64,000 bases of DNA from Pandoraea anhela (GTDB lineage: Bacteria; Pseudomonadota; Gammaproteobacteria; Burkholderiales; Burkholderiaceae), in contig NZ_CABPSB010000001.1 in assembly GCF_902459655.1 (NCBI RefSeq), forward strand, positions 62,001-126,000, in the 5' to 3' direction. Below are positions 63,084-64,000 of the stretch, in pieces. The position numbers and the translations under genes are program-made. The first letter of the stretch is position 1, and each line of letters opens with the position of its first letter. Under the pieces are notes generated by a model. The model was not told the DNA's origin and did no database searches. It saw only the letters and a list, made by a program, of their open reading frames with translations.

Positions 63084-64000
63084 TCACGTCCCCGATGATG
63101 ACGCGATGGCGGACTTCAGACGCCGGCTCAGTGCCAACGCCGTCGCCTCATCGGGGATGTTGGTGAACCCCAGGAGCAAGCCCGCGCGCGACGCCTTGGC
63201 CCCGTACCAGCGACTCAGTGCCTGCACGGCCAGCCCCTGCCTGTCGGCGGCCTCCGAGAGCGAGACGTCACCCCGCCGCGCCAGGTCGTGGCGCAGATAG
63301 GCCAACGTCTGGATGCCGCCCGCCTGCGGCTGGACGTATAGGTCTTGGTCGAAGACGTTCGCTAAGGCATCGACGAGAAACCGGCGTCGTTCGGCATACA
63401 GGGAGCGCATCTTGCGCAAATGCCGTGCGAAGTGCCCCTGCTCCATGAAGGCGGCCACCGTCGCCTGTACTTGAACGGCCCCGGCGCCACCGAGCTGGCT
63501 CGCCGTCGCACCGAAGCGTTCGATGTGCGCCTCCGGCACCACGAGGTAGGCGAGCCGTAGGCCGGGGAAAAGTACTTTGCTGAACGTTCCGGTGTAAAGC
63601 ACGCGGTCGTCGTGATCGAGGCTTTTGAGTGCGGGCAAGGGGCGCCCGTGGTAGCGAAACTCGCTGTCGTAGTCGTCCTCCACGATCCATGATCGTTGCT
63701 GAGCGGCCCATTCGAGCAGTGCGAGACGCCGGGGTAAGGACAGCGTTGCGCCGGTGGGACTTTGATGGGTTGGCGTCACGACCGCGAATCGCGCGTGGGG
63801 CGCCCGCTTTACACCCTCGCTGACGTCGATGCCCTCTTCGTCCACGGGAATCGGCGCGACGCGCATGCCGATACTCGTCAGGAAATGTCGGGCATACGGA
63901 TAGCCGGGATCCTCGAACCAGCCTTGCGCGCCCGGTTCGATCAGCGTTCGGCACACGAGATCGAGGGCGGCGCGATAGCCGGGCGTGACGAAGACCTGCT
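63084..64000 (-). CDS. MocR-type regulator/aminotransferase, 5' part cut by the window edge
   Basis: Frame open from the window edge (start outside, to the right) with at least 304 residues of a fold-type I aminotransferase domain. PLP lysine in YTGTFSKVLFPG; VTPTHQSPTGA and WIVEDDYDSEFRY are class I/II aminotransferase hallmarks. Such domains without an enzyme partner at the N terminus are MocR/PdxR-type GntR regulators; the wHTH would be beyond the edge. Target gene not visible. Confidence 0.75.
   Translation of the reverse strand, partial: QVFVTPGYRAALDLVCRTLIEPGAQGWFEDPGYPYARHFLTSIGMRVAPIPVDEEGIDVSEGVKRAPHARFAVVTPTHQSPTGATLSLPRRLALLEWAAQQRSWIVEDDYDSEFRYHGRPLPALKSLDHDDRVLYTGTFSKVLFPGLRLAYLVVPEAHIERFGATASQLGGAGAVQVQATVAAFMEQGHFARHLRKMRSLYAERRRFLVDALANVFDQDLYVQPQAGGIQTLAYLRHDLARRGDVSLSEAADRQGLAVQALSRWYGAKASRAGLLLGFTNIPDEATALALSRRLKSAIASSSGT

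Overview
The window is high-GC DNA with long open frames on both strands and many 4-bp ATGA gene overlaps. Together with the gene content (a complete nicotinate catabolic cluster, an ACS-type MFS transporter, homodimeric E1, CFA synthase), this points to a Burkholderiaceae-type betaproteobacterium; Pandoraea or a close relative is my best guess, and no rRNA or marker gene is present to prove it. I saw no tRNA, rRNA, CRISPR array or intact insertion sequence. Layout: (1) 0.2-13.6 kb is mixed chromosomal metabolism: a PhnF-like GntR regulator, a homodimeric 2-oxoacid dehydrogenase E1 (AceE/MdeB type) divergent from an Lrp/AsnC regulator, CFA synthase, a succinate-semialdehyde-type aldehyde dehydrogenase with the decayed tail of an iron-dependent alcohol dehydrogenase beside it, an SDR/LysR divergent pair, an orphan UgpB-like binding protein, a YcaC-type hydrolase and a membrane diguanylate cyclase. 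(2) 13.9-39.2 kb is one leftward operon of 16 genes encoding a contractile injection system of the extracellular (Afp/PVC, eCIS) type: DUF4255 terminator, unknown 309-aa protein, sheath, two tubes, DUF5908, LysM, VgrG-like spike, PAAR tip, gp25, two large baseplate proteins flanking a tail-fibre-like protein and a small duplicated protein, a repeat-rich tape measure, AAA+ ATPase, and a 1082-aa envelope protein with a signal sequence and three C-terminal membrane helices. No cargo gene is obvious inside it. (3) 39.6-53.0 kb is a full nicotinate degradation locus (nicR, nicB1, nicF, nicX, nicD, nicE, nicC, nicA, nicB2, nicT). Nicotinate is hydroxylated by NicA/NicB1 with electrons leaving through the tri-haem NicB2, then NicC gives 2,5-dihydroxypyridine, NicX N-formylmaleamate, NicD maleamate, NicF maleate and NicE fumarate. 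An 18-bp palindrome recurs in both divergent intergenic regions (nicE/nicC and nicT/cupin) and is a good candidate operator for the MarR regulator. The hydroxylase is split unusually: one gene is a molybdopterin subunit without cytochrome, the other a cytochrome with a worn-down molybdopterin domain in front. (4) 53.0-64.0 kb holds an ABC exporter, a 1160-aa exported protein of unknown function with a deaminase-toxin-like C terminus, an HSL-type esterase with its TetR regulator (with an apparent operator), a chromate transporter, an EpsC-type serine acetyltransferase and a MocR-type regulator cut by the window edge. The points most worth follow-up are the membrane-anchored end of the eCIS operon, the tandem repeats in its tape measure, the split NicB arrangement with its operator, and the deaminase-like exported protein.
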